From Telopea speciosissima (taxonomy: Eukaryota; Streptophyta; Magnoliopsida; Proteales; Proteaceae), in assembly GCF_018873765.1 (NCBI RefSeq), contig NC_057921.1, forward strand, positions 68,127,557-68,191,556: DNA of 64,000 nt, given 5' to 3'. The position numbers and the translations under genes are program-made. How positions within the stretch are numbered: position 1 is the stretch's first letter; each line of letters begins with the position of its first letter. The notes beneath the pieces are model-generated. The model had not been told where the DNA came from, ran no database searches, and saw only the letters and a list, made by a program, of their open reading frames with translations. Shown piece by piece: positions 48,373 to 64,000 of the stretch.

Positions 48373-51078
48373 AAGGGCCGGGGCGGGGAATATAATGTTG
48401 ACGTCTATTTGCTGACATCACATGTATTCATATATTACGTACGCGCACACGCAACACGCACTTACATTATAATAATTGCTATTGACATCACTTTGTTCCC
48501 ATTATTTCCAGGAAACAAACAGTAATAAAATAGGTTTTAAATAGTTTAGTGGGGGTTTCCGTGCTTATTATGTTTATATATACTACTACTAATACTAGCA
48601 GAGAATATTAATCTATTATTGGTCTTCGGTATATATATATTGGTCTATTGGTCTAGGAAGGATGATGAACCAACCACATTTTGATTATTCTATTCTACCA
48701 TTATAAATAGAGAATTTTCTTATGAGTTTTTTAAGGGTTAGGTCGATTCCAACTGACTGAATCGGATCAAAATTGGAATCGCAATCGAAATCATTTTGTA
48801 GATTCCACCATGATTCTAATGCACGGTATTGGTATTGGTATTGGTATTGGATCGGATATTACTTATTTTTAAAATTGATGTACTGATACGGATCGATCGA
48901 TATGGATCGGCCAATATCTGAAAAGTTTGCCCTTAGTTTATCTAATAGGGTTTTTGACTGTATTACCACTTATCCATACCATACCGATTCATCGATACAA
49001 TAATGGCACGGTATTAGGATCCATCCCTAACAATACCGATACGGCTCACAGACCGATACCTCAATCCATGGACTCCACTTCCTTGACTTGACCGCAAATC
49101 TTGGAAAAAGCCAAAGACTAAAGAGGCACCTCTATCATCACTCTTGTACTCGGTGACCCTTCACCAACATGTGACCTATGACCCTTCCCCCACTCGTCAT
49201 TTGTTGACTAGCAATCATTAATACCAATAAAGATTCCTTAATATAAGAGTACAAGAACTACATCATCAACATCCTAGTAATTAATTAATTACTGCTTCCT
49301 AGTTCCCCCATGAACCGGAGACAGTGGATGGTATACGGTAGACTATAGACCGTTGCGTTAAGATGTCCGTCTCCAACAATTTTTTTTCAACAAGGGAGAA
49401 TGTTCTCTGTGCCTGCACCCAGGCACATGGGGGTGGGCACAATGACCACCCTACCCTCTTGCACAAACTATCTATATGCCTGAGTGCAGGCTGTGTTGCG
49501 GCATAGAGAACAACGCCCCTTTCAACAATTATAACAAAGGAAAGAAGAGAACACTAATAAGTCATGTAGCCCCTTGCACCAGGGCAATACCCAATGAAAG
49601 TGCGCAGAGAAGCATTGGTTTGGGCATCAGGCTCCTCTCTAGGGACCCTAGTGCCCAAGGGATACCCAGTGAGGCATCCAACAACGTTGGGTTGCCAGGA
49701 GCATGGGGATATGTGCTCGGCGCATATCCTGACGCACCCAGCAACCCAATGCCATTGGATGCCTCCTTAGACATTCCATGGGCGTTGTTGGATTTTTTGA
49801 AGAGGATCTAGATCTTTCGTTTGGATGAGATTTTCGATTTTACTAGGATTGAACGGTCTTTTCACATACAAGGGAGCAGAAGAACCACACTAATTATGCA
49901 CACCACACTTAAGACTTCAATTATAAAAAACATGGACAGTTAGTGGCATCTTTATATCCTTTCAAGTGCAGTGGGGTAGTGCATCACACTTAAGAATCCA
50001 TCTGAAACAACATGAGCAATGATGTCTTGTATCCTTTTAAGTGTTGGATGGACAGTTGGATTCTTAAGTGTGGTGCAGTGGAAGGTGCATCGCAAGTGGG
50101 AGGATAAATTCCCTGGTGCATCCATGTATCGAATCAAAAGTGAGAAATAAAACCGAAGAAAAATTTAAGAAAAAAAAATAAAGTACAGGAAATTTAATAA
50201 CGGTGGAAGAGGGAAATAAGAAAGCTGACTTGAAAGAAGAAGGGTGATCAGGCCATTCGTGCACGTAATCTTCCAAAGGATAGCAATGGAGTCGAAGGTA
50301 GTCCCTCCAGTTGTGAACCGTCTCTCTCTTCACATTGAAGCTAGTGGACAGTCTCAGCGTCTTTGATGGATCATCGGAATAGTACTTCAACTTCTCATCC
50401 AACGGTAGGTTGAAAAAGTCTTGCGCCATCTGTTGCATTTTCTCCGTTAACTCCAAATCCACTCCGTGGTTGATCACCTAATTAGTAGCACGTAATTTCG
50501 TATTCCCCAAAACAAAATATATATATATCAGTATAATATATACATACCCCATGTATATAATAATATATTATATACACACATACATACATACATCATCATA
50601 TTTAATTCATCATCACCCAAACCCAAGTCAAAAATTACAAACCAAGATGATAGACTAAGTCATAGGTGGGGTTCTCTTGGGTAATAGGGTGGGGTTGGGG
50701 TGGAGGTGTTTGGGAGGGGGGGGGTAAGAAAGGAAAAAAAGATCTAAAAAGTGCCTTAGAACCTTACATACTGTACTGATACAGAACATAAACAGTGATG
50801 CAGAAAGAACGGAAAACATTAGAAGAAGGAAGAAGCAGCCGTGGCTAATTAGGAAAAGAAAAAAGTATAGGAAAAGAAACCTGGAAGAAGCCATAAGCAC
50901 GACATGCAGCACCGATTTGTCGGATTATTTGGGCCTTGTCCGCACTACACAAGTCGATCACCGGAACGTTTTCGCAGTTGCTCACCTCCGAGAGCCTAGG
51001 TCTCTCAGAATCCGGTCTGACGTAACTCTGCGGCAAGCTTGAAAGCCGGACGCCGGTAGAGAGTACCTTCGATTCCAT
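34606..51078 (-). CDS. DMR6: DMR6-like salicylic acid hydroxylase (2-oxoglutarate/Fe(II) dioxygenase)
   Basis: Four exons join in phase: 50881-51078, 50230-50477, 35023-35347 and 34606-34854, giving 339 residues, the normal DMR6 length. The N-terminus ([24 protein letters not shown]) and C-terminus ([20 protein letters not shown]) are those of DMR6. Iron ligands are His212 and Asp214 (GHTDPN) and His269 (SVWHRA); Arg279 and Ser281 (ARIS) bind 2-oxoglutarate. DMR6 and its sister DLO1 hydroxylate salicylic acid in the cytosol and so limit defence; the sequence favours DMR6 (5-hydroxylase) over DLO1, since the N-terminal STGxR and RPRLSEV blocks are present. The exon 2/3 join splits one Lys codon (AA then G). 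The intron between them is 14,882 bp and full of other elements; the remaining two are 403 and 168 bp. The reading frame is undamaged, so the gene appears intact. Confidence 0.93.
37153..37345. repeat. 68 bp tandem repeat, nearly three copies
   Basis: The phrase CCACTCCCTTTCTGCC starts at 37167, 37235 and 37303, an exact 68 bp period. Each unit carries TTTTCTACGC and CTGGGAAAAGAACCC. Confidence 0.85.
37585..37762. mobile_element. 178 bp Mutator-type MITE with near-perfect arms
   Basis: Arms of about 55 bp pair almost perfectly (TTATCACCTCCAGTTTGCTG on both strands, through GGAACTGGGGAACTGGGCC). GTGAAAATAG flanks it on both sides (37575-37584 and 37763-37772). The high arm identity means it is young. 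The 9-10 bp duplication places it with Mutator-like elements. Confidence 0.88.
38190..42710 (-). mobile_element. Ty1/Copia LTR retrotransposon remnant (fossil)
   Basis: Parts lie in normal Copia order on the minus strand: gag about 41.8-42.65 kb, integrase about 40.55-41.3 kb, reverse transcriptase about 39.74-40.37 kb, RNase H about 39.18-39.66 kb, and a polypurine tract near 38.22 kb. The interval between RNase H and the polypurine tract is interrupted by foreign sequence, including a hAT-like repeat at 38.94 kb and an LTR-like stretch at about 38.33-38.83 kb. A similar sequence of about 30 bp near 38.19 and 42.69 kb may mark remains of the terminal repeats; no full LTR pair is visible. It is clearly broken in many places and looks old. 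Confidence 0.82.
38935..39130. mobile_element. hAT-like non-autonomous repeat, copy at 38.9 kb
   Basis: It starts TAGGGGTGTAAGTTTGGCCC and shares GAGCCCGAACAAGG and GGGCTAAGCCCAGCCCAA with the copy at 34.1 kb. It lies inside the Copia remnant. Confidence 0.55.
43420..46793 (+). mobile_element. L1-type LINE with large internal deletion and a nested insertion
   Basis: ORF1 begins near 43444 ([12 protein letters not shown]) and shows a DUF4283-like region ([18 protein letters not shown] at about 43910) and a zinc knuckle ([15 protein letters not shown] at about 44153). ORF1 C-terminal sequence resumes near 46.1 kb after the nested piece. ORF2 starts at about 46345 with the endonuclease lead [15 protein letters not shown]. 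About 160 bp later the frame jumps to the very end of RNase H ([13 protein letters not shown], stop at 46724), so most of ORF2 is deleted. The 3' tail shares TTAATATAAGCTC with the LINE at 4.05-6.2 kb, so they are one family. Stops in ORF1, for example near 43750 and 43968, show it is dead. Confidence 0.8.
44570..46110 (-). mobile_element. Caulimovirid-like promoter, leader and ORF fragment nested in the LINE (fossil)
   Basis: Read on the minus strand, the piece starts with a promoter like that of plant pararetroviruses: two TGACG motifs 12 bp apart (45951 and 45963, as-1 type), then a TATA box (about 45888-45896) some 55 bp on, then a leader of about 650 bases. A stretch near 45.74 kb resembles the Met-tRNA primer site (12 of 14 bases). 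An acidic Ser-rich ORF of about 220 residues follows at 44549-45211; I cannot assign it. No polymerase region is present, so this is only one part of an element and is broken. It interrupts LINE ORF1, so it is younger than that LINE copy. A solo promoter-bearing LTR is the alternative. Confidence 0.45.
46800..47190. mobile_element. GATCGG-rich dispersed repeat, copy at 46.8 kb
   Basis: It is dense in GATCGG, CGATCC and GGATCGG words. Similar tracts occur at 13262-13490 and 48735-49070. The pattern is common in plant hAT-type MITEs, but I see no clean ends. Confidence 0.45.
47789..47920. mobile_element. MITE hairpin with nested perfect arms
   Basis: Outer arms CCCATTCTCGTACGAGAAT (47794-47812) and 47898-47916 are exact mirrors, and each is itself palindromic. 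Inner arms at 47831-47850 and 47870-47889 pair with two mismatches. It shares the family core with the 8.7 kb hairpin (CATTCTCGTAC). Confidence 0.8.
48735..49070. mobile_element. GATCGG-rich dispersed repeat, copy at 48.7 kb
   Basis: It includes TTGGTATTGG repeats and GATCGATCGATATGGATCGG. It is a relative of the 46.8 and 13.3 kb tracts. Confidence 0.45.
49400..49510. mobile_element. MITE-like hairpin
   Basis: GTTCTCTGTGCCTGCACCCA at 49400 is mirrored, with small gaps, by the end near 49510 (GTTCTCTATGCC on the other strand). The GCCTGCACCCAGGCA core recalls the 7.34 kb element. Confidence 0.55.
49650..49800. mobile_element. Foldback element
   Basis: GAGGCATCCAA and GTTGGGTTGC on the left pair with GCAACCCAA and TTGGATGCCTC on the right. 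The stem continues to a loop at about 49716. No target duplication was defined. Confidence 0.55.
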
Positions 51079-52951
51079 GACTAACTTACTTAGTGCGCAC
51101 AGAGGGAGGGGGAGAAAAGGGAGAGGGAGAGGGAGGAGAGCTGCAGTTTCAAAGGGAGAGGGAGGGGGGGGGCTTGGTCGGTCGGTTAGTAGCTTCGTCG
51201 AAGGTGGGTTCAAGGAATGAGAGTATAAATAATAAATAGATCGAGCTGGGGACGAGAGAGAGAGAGAGAGAGAGAGAGAGGGCATAGACGACGACACAAT
51301 TTAGATAGAGTTACGCGTAAGCCTGCTCTTTCCAAGCAAGTATACGCCTCTCGTAGTGGTCTCTAGTGACGTATGGCTATTGGTCTATCATTGCATCAGC
51401 CATTCTGCAAACGAAGCAATGAGCATTCATTCCTCCACAACCTCACCTTCTACATTTGGAAAAAAAAATATTAAATTTGTAAACCTATCGTAATTCTGTC
51501 ACATTCAAAAAATTGATATACTTTGAATCTATCACATGAATAGAGTGATGTAATAAATTTGATGTCGGTTATTTTACAAAATTTCTTTGCTCTGTCACGT
51601 CATATTTCAATTCCAAATTCAATTATAAAAAAAAAGTTCTTTTGCTGCCGGGTCAGATACGTTATATAAACTTTATGTCTATTTTTTTTTAAAATAACTT
51701 TACTGCCCTCTTATGTAGGATGTAAAAAATCACTTAGCTCCGCTTGCGTCTTAATCATTTTATCGGTCGCTCCTCCTTCTTGTTGCACTACCCCCATGCT
51801 ACTTGCTCTAAAAATCTTCTATCACAATTATTAAATTTATCCATCCATCTACTATCAAACCATCTTATGTGATATATCCATGGAAGCTCTCTCACCTCTT
51901 TGTAGTCTTGAATTCTATAAATTATGAAACTTGCCATGTGAACAGATGATCTTAGAAGATCTCTATCTCTAAAAAATTTCAGTTTCTAACTATCCATGTA
52001 AAAACCTTATAATTAAACCCACCCACATAACACGAAAAAGTCCAAAACCCATGAGAACCATAGAAACATCGTGCAAGTGGCCCTGAGGGAGTCTTTCCAA
52101 CCCTTTTGGGGTCAACACCAAATTGCATTAAATTCAATTGAAAAGACTCCAAGGCAGGAGAAAACAGGAAACTGAAAATTAATTGGAGATGCAGTCGCAG
52201 AAAAGTTAATAAAATCATCCTACAAGTTTAGCTAGAATGCTACTTAAGCTTTTATTATTATTATTATTATTTTTTTAGCCAGTACCTCGCCATAGTGGGG
52301 AACAAACATCACAAGAAAGAAGGAGGAGAAGGGGGATTTGGGTCTTGTATGTAGGTAGTAGTGTCACAAAGTGAAGACAAAAAGACAAAAAACAAATGGC
52401 ATGGCCTCATGACTGCATGAGACATGATAATAATCTTCCTTCTTTATATTAGCCCAGCTTAGCTTCTTCAAGCTAACCAATCTGAAATGTCCACCTTCGT
52501 GGATATGGTGCATTGAGGATGGGATGGACTCGATCATATGGTCTGTTGTTGATGGTTGAAGAGGATTGATCACATACCACCGCACAGGGTGGGGAATTGA
52601 AGCAATTTGGTCTGATATTATTGCACTCAATATTGACAATGCTGCTATTGCGATTAGCGATATATAACTTGTGGAAAAGAGAGGTGATGCCAAGTGATCA
52701 ATCTATGTACATAACGTGGAACAGTTGAACATGCTTCTTCACTCTAAATTTCCTCATGCAATGAGGGAGCGTTTTGCATCCCCTGCTTCTTCTACAAGGA
52801 GGGAGTGATTTTTGATCCTTTTTCTTTGTATTTATTGCTTACTCTCAATAAGTTAATGAATCAAAACAGTCATTCACCAACCTCTCAAGAAGGCAGATAG
52901 ATCCCTCTCAGAGTAGCCATTCTCTTTGTTAGTTGCAAATTGTTTGTAAGA
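51079..52951. other. Intergenic region upstream of the DMR6-like gene
   Basis: It includes the presumed DMR6 leader and promoter: a GA/CT microsatellite at about 51255-51280 lies some 180 bp upstream of the start. A TTA repeat lies near 52251-52274. A minus-strand frame at 52364-52693 has a hydrophobic N-terminus but matches no family I know. Confidence 0.5.
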
Positions 52952-53054
52952 TAACCCCAAGGGGTCAGCTTAGTTGGCAAAAGACCAACTCCTCAAATAA
53001 GAGGTCATAAGTTCAAACCACCTTGGGGCCTCTAACCCCATCTCCAATTCTAAA
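52952..53054 (+). mobile_element. Short tRNA-derived SINE (family B) with target duplication
   Basis: The body has a box A-like TTAGTTGGCAAAAG and a box B-like AAGTTCAAACC. A 15 bp direct repeat flanks it with one mismatch: AAATTGTTTGTAAGA at 52937-52951 and AAATTATTTGTAAGA at 53055-53069. Related sequence occurs in reverse at 62.52-62.61 kb. Confidence 0.7.
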
Positions 53055-53610
53055 AAATTATTTGTAAGAAATGTGACACACATGGTTGTGGCAGACTGAA
53101 TTCCTACAGAACCTGCCTCACAGCACTCCTCTGGACTTGGGCAGGTTGCAGCTCCTGGAGCACTAAACAAAAACACTCCTTTGCACTTGCACCGCGTACC
53201 CAAAATAATTTTTCATTATGTTCCATTGGTTTCCCTGTAAAGACTACACAATAGAAAGGAAAAAAAATTTCCTGGTATCCCCCCCCCCCCCCACCTTTTG
53301 GGTGGGAAAAGTCTATCTGAAAATCTTCCTTTATCATGGTTCTTACTAGGGGAGAGAAGGGGCGAGGGGGGAGCCTAAAGAAGAAATAAGGTGTTCTTTT
53401 GGTTAAAAGGATGGTTGCAGGTGATGGGTGGGGAAATAAAATTGTTTACTAAACTGGTGATATCATCCACATGAAAACACATACAAGCGAGAACTGAAAA
53501 TTTAAATTAAAAATTGGAAGGGAAAGAAAACGGCTTGAGTACCTTCTTTCTTTTTTTCATTTGGACATATTCTGGATGACTAAACACTCTTGGAAACAGA
53601 ACTGACACCA

Positions 53611-60759
<7,149 letters not shown>

Positions 60760-60967
60760 AAGCGGAGTGACAGACAGAAGAGATAAAAGACATGAGGAGG
60801 GCCTGAGGCTCTTAAAAGGTTTAAATGGGACAAGGAACTTCAGCAGTGGGAAGTCGCAAGACTCGCAACTCGCAAACCAGAAAATAGCCCAGCGCAACCC
60901 AGCGTTGCGACTTTAGTGGACCCTTTTTTTGTCTTTTTTTTTTTGACTTGGAGAGCTTTTAATAGGG
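60760..60967 (-). promoter_or_regulatory. Upstream region of the plastid L11 gene
   Basis: Only about 210 bp separate the L11 start from a Mutator-like end, so that element may overlap its promoter. No clear TATA box is seen. Confidence 0.4.
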
Positions 60968-62512
60968 GAGAAAATTATTTGGACATCCACTGTATATGGC
61001 CTAATTATTTATTCTTCTCAATTTTTCAAACAATTATTTGAACACCCCTTGTATTTTATCATTTCTTTTAAATAGATATATTTTTTTTTGGATGAAAGTG
61101 TAATCACACAAACCACTTTCAAGTAGATACTGTCCGATAGTTAAGTGATGATGTCATCGGTTAAATTTTTTGTAATGTCTAAACTACCCTTAAAGAATGG
61201 TGAAGTGACCCTTTTACCCTCTTTCTCATTCTTCTTATTCTCTTCTTCCTGCAACCCATCATCGATTTCAGATTCAAACCTTAATCGATTTCAGAAAAAA
61301 TTCTCTTTTTCTTAAACAAATTTCAAATCAAAATAATCCAAATCCTTCTTCTTCTTGCAACCCACCAATTTCATATTCAAACCCTAATCAATTTCAGAAA
61401 AAAAATTCTCTTTTCTTAAACAAATTTCAAATCAAAATAAACCCTTAATCGATTTTAGATTTGGGATGAAATGGTATTATATTTTTACCCCCATTAGGGA
61501 TGAAGCATCGTCTTCTCAAAACTGAAGAAAAAGAAAACAGTGAAGAAATCAATTTGTTAAGCCCCATTGTAAAAATCTATTGAATATACGAAAGATAAAA
61601 AGGGGATCGGTTTTAGTTATCAGTTGGTGGGAGAAAGGATTTCCAGTCAAACCTTGGCCGGTGATGGTACACCAGGAGCAGGGAATGGCATTTCGGTGAT
61701 GGTCTTCGCCCTCCCCATTCACGGCTTGCCGCAGATTAAAGAACCAAAAAAAAAAAAGGGGAATAAAGTTGCCGTTGAGTTGTAGGAGGGCCATGCTTCT
61801 ACTCTCTAAAGTCAGTCAAGCGTAAAAAAATAAGCAGGAGATTCTTCATCTAAAGTTTTCAAATTTTAAAATCAAAAGGAAAATGCAAGAATTCCATCAA
61901 TGACAGTGGATGAAATTTGAGTGAAAGAAGCAGAACATTGGTCATTATGAAGTTAATTCAGATTTCAAACTGGCAGAAAAACTTCTAGAAAAAAACTAGA
62001 AGATCAAACGAAAGGAAAGTCTCAAGGAAAAAAAAAGAGCCGTAAAACGAAGGCGAAATCAAACGAAGAAAACTACAATGAAAACGCCAAAATTCCATCA
62101 AATTCGTAGTACAGAGAACATGTTACTTCAGAAAATTTTAGCCTAGAAATCCGTGCTACCAAGTGACCTTTTTTTGGGGAAGGAGGGTGAAGCTTATCAG
62201 AAGAACCAATTCTAAACCCTATCGCCGGTAACTCGCCGTTATTCGCCATCAGTTTGGGAGCCGGTGATTGGCTGGTCTGGCACCGCAAGAAGAAATAGTT
62301 AAAGAAGAAAGAAGGAGAAGGGGGTAAATTGGTCATTTAATTTCATAAGTTTAAATTAAATAACTTATAAGGATAAAATAGATATTTCCAATTTAATACT
62401 AACAGTAGACTAACACCATCAGGTTTTAAAGGGTGTCAAGTAATTGTTTAAAATGTTGGTGATAATAAACAAAATGGGCATAATCAAGGGGGTGTCCAAA
62501 CAATTTTCTCTG
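60968..62512. mobile_element. Likely long-TIR Mutator-like element between L11 and TTG1
   Basis: The ends are inverted relatives: GAGAAAATTATTTGGACATC on the left and GAGAAAATTGTTTGGACACC on the right (other strand). They share further blocks such as AACAATTA and TTTGAACACC or CTTGACACCC. The target duplication is imperfect (TTTAATAGG against TTTAAAGGA). The interior holds a 106 bp tandem repeat (61251 and 61357) and unassigned frames. Confidence 0.6.
61251..61440. repeat. 106 bp tandem repeat inside the Mutator-like element
   Basis: Copies begin with GCAACCC at 61251 and 61357, and both contain TTAAACAAATTTCAAATC. A few small differences separate them. Confidence 0.75.
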
Positions 62513-62593
62513 TTTAAAGGAGTTGGTCTTTTGCCAACTGAGTTCCAAACAATTTCCTCTGTTTGAAGGAGTTGGTCTTTTGCCAACTGAGTT
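62496..62593. repeat. 49 bp tandem duplication spanning an element end and SINE sequence
   Basis: Two copies start with CCAAACAATTT at 62496 and 62545 and end with GCCAACTGAGTT. The unit joins the Mutator-like end to the reversed family B SINE head (CCAACTGAGTTG). The SINE remnant runs on to about 62615. Confidence 0.8.
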
Positions 62594-62615
62594 GAGCCCT
62601 TGGGGTTGCTTTAGT

Positions 62616-63007
62616 GGATCTTTTCCAGTCCTCAGTCCTCACTCTCTAATCTAATCCAATCCTACAGAAGATTCGAATCTAACCGTTTATATATATTCCT
62701 GGGATGGGATCAACGGACTGTGGCTTACAGAAATACAAATTCTCTGGTCTCCTCTTGCGACATTGTATGGACTACTGCGCATAGCATACTTTTTATAATA
62801 TTTTCCAGTTTCAGTTTTCATACCTTCATTGCAAGCAGGACTGACTACAGTCTCTACAGGAGAAGCATTTTTCGGATTTCTCTTCAATTTTCGAGAGACG
62901 GTGAAGAGAGAAGGAAGGAAGGAAGAAGTTATTTTCTTGTTTTTGAGAGGAGGATCAAGAGGGAAAGAAAAAACAAATCAAGTAAGAAAAAAAAAAAAAA
63001 AAAGGAA
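62616..63007 (+). promoter_or_regulatory. TTG1 upstream region and leader
   Basis: This is unassigned sequence with TATATAT at about 62690. The leader before the start codon is purine-rich with an A run at 62986-63003. Confidence 0.4.
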
Positions 63008-64000
63008 ATGGAGAATTCGACCACCCAAGAATCCCTTCTCGGATCAGAAAACTTCTTCACTTACGACTCGCCGTACCCAATCTATGCCATGGCCTTCTCT
63101 CCATCTCCCTCCTCCGACAAAACTCACCGCATCGCCGTCGGTAGCTTCTTGGAAGAGTACAACAACAAAGTAGACATCATCTCCTTCGACGATGAAACCC
63201 TAACTTTCAGAACCGATCCCAATCTCTCCTTCGACCACCCTTATCCCCCTACCAAGCTCATGTTCAACCCAACCGGTGCCAAATCCCTCCGAAAATCTTC
63301 CGAGCTCCTCGCCTCCTCTGGGGATTATCTTCGCCTCTGGGAAGTTCGTGAGAATTCAATTGAGCCCAGATCGGTTTTTAACAACAGCAAGACCAGCGAG
63401 TTCTGCGCCCCTCTGACTTCGTTCGATTGGAACGAATCGGAGCCCCGGAGGATTGGCACTTCGAGCATAGATACCACATGCACGATTTGGGATGTTGAAA
63501 GAGGCGTCGTTGAAACGCAGCTTATCGCGCATGATAAGGAGGTCTATGACATCGCCTGGGGTGAAGCTGGAGTGTTTGCTTCAGTCTCCGCTGATGGGTC
63601 AGTTCGGATTTTTGATTTGAGAGATAAGGAGCACTCTACGATTATCTACGAAAGTCCTCAGCCCGATACCCCGTTGCTTAGATTGGCGTGGAACAAGCAG
63701 GACTTGAGGTACATGGCCACCATCTTAATGGATAGCAACAAGGTGGTGATTTTGGATATTCGTTCGCCCACCATGCCGGTAGCTGAGTTGGAGAGGCACC
63801 TGGGGAGCGTGAATGCGATTGCGTGGGCACCTCAGAGTTGCCGCCACATCTGCTCTGCGGGGGATGATACGCAGGCTCTCATTTGGGAGCTGCCCACAGT
63901 TGCCGGTCCAAGTGGTATTGATCCCATTCTGTCATATTCGGCAGGTTCAGAAATTAACCAACTGCAGTGGTCGGCTGCACAGCCTGACTGGATCGCAATT
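63008..64000 (+). CDS. TTG1: TRANSPARENT TESTA GLABRA 1 WD40 protein, cut by the right edge
   Basis: An uninterrupted frame of 331 codons runs from [20 protein letters not shown] to the window edge. TTG1 is about 341-345 residues, so only about ten are missing. Diagnostic blocks include [102 protein letters not shown] and [20 protein letters not shown]. These match TTG1/AN11 rather than the related LWD clock proteins, which share the WD repeats but differ at the N-terminus (TTG1 has YDSPYPxYAMAFS). TTG1 is the scaffold of the MYB-bHLH-WD40 complex for anthocyanin, proanthocyanidin, trichome and root-hair fate. No intron interrupts the visible coding region. Confidence 0.96.
   Translation, partial: MENSTTQESLLGSENFFTYDSPYPIYAMAFSPSPSSDKTHRIAVGSFLEEYNNKVDIISFDDETLTFRTDPNLSFDHPYPPTKLMFNPTGAKSLRKSSELLASSGDYLRLWEVRENSIEPRSVFNNSKTSEFCAPLTSFDWNESEPRRIGTSSIDTTCTIWDVERGVVETQLIAHDKEVYDIAWGEAGVFASVSADGSVRIFDLRDKEHSTIIYESPQPDTPLLRLAWNKQDLRYMATILMDSNKVVILDIRSPTMPVAELERHLGSVNAIAWAPQSCRHICSAGDDTQALIWELPTVAGPSGIDPILSYSAGSEINQLQWSAAQPDWIAI

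Larger units (their letters stand above)
35348..50229 (-). other. 14.9 kb intron 2 of the DMR6-like gene
   Basis: Donor GT at 50229-50228 and acceptor CAG at 35350-35348 bound it. Inside, from low to high coordinate, are a 68 bp tandem repeat, a 178 bp Mutator-type MITE, a Ty1/Copia remnant, a LINE with a nested pararetrovirus-like piece, GATCGG-rich repeats and three hairpin elements. Between 35.4 and 37.1 kb I see only AT-rich sequence. The frame at 36.79-37.09 kb matches nothing known. Confidence 0.85.

Noticed and set aside
52364-52693. Minus-strand 109-codon frame with hydrophobic N-terminus
   Set aside because: It could be a small secreted or membrane peptide gene, but no family match, promoter or splice support is visible.

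Overview
The window is nuclear DNA of a flowering plant, very probably not a grass. The evidence is spliced GT-AG genes with plastid transit peptides, plant-only families (LHY/CCA1, CURT1, TTG1, DMR6, COMT, LRX), plant L1-type LINEs carrying an RNase H domain, an Au-type SINE, and a dense load of Mutator-like elements and MITEs. I cannot name the species; a magnoliid or early-diverging eudicot would fit, but that is a guess.

Layout. 1-1.55 kb: 5' part of an LHY/CCA1 clock MYB gene on the minus strand, cut by the left edge. 1.6-14 kb: gene-free, with a 5'-truncated LINE at 4.05-6.22 kb and several hairpin elements. 14.26-16.56 kb: a two-exon caffeic acid O-methyltransferase (COMT-like) gene, plus strand. 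18.25-19.56 kb: a complete six-exon CURT1 thylakoid curvature gene, minus. 20.3-21.1 kb: LINE 3' fragment. 24.12-25.81 kb: a three-exon bHLH gene of the bHLH57/67/70 kind, minus. 27.5-31.2 kb: two neighbouring long-TIR Mutator-like elements, the first carrying a leucine-rich repeat extensin (LRX) gene piece. 34.6-51.1 kb: a four-exon DMR6-like 2-oxoglutarate dioxygenase gene, minus, whose second intron is about 14.9 kb and full of nested elements. 53.6-60.8 kb: plastid ribosomal protein L11 gene, four exons, minus, with a 5.6 kb last intron holding another long-TIR element and a SINE. 63.0-64.0 kb: TTG1 WD40 gene, plus, cut by the right edge.

The host genes look unrelated and do not form a cluster or pathway; the exon-intron joins were read in frame for every one. 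The most notable signal is the recent-looking Mutator-like swarm: several elements begin GGGAAAATT or nearly so and are bounded by 9-10 bp target duplications that match exactly in five cases. Retroviral-type pieces (a Ty1/Copia remnant and a caulimovirid-like promoter and leader nested in a LINE) are described only as fossils.
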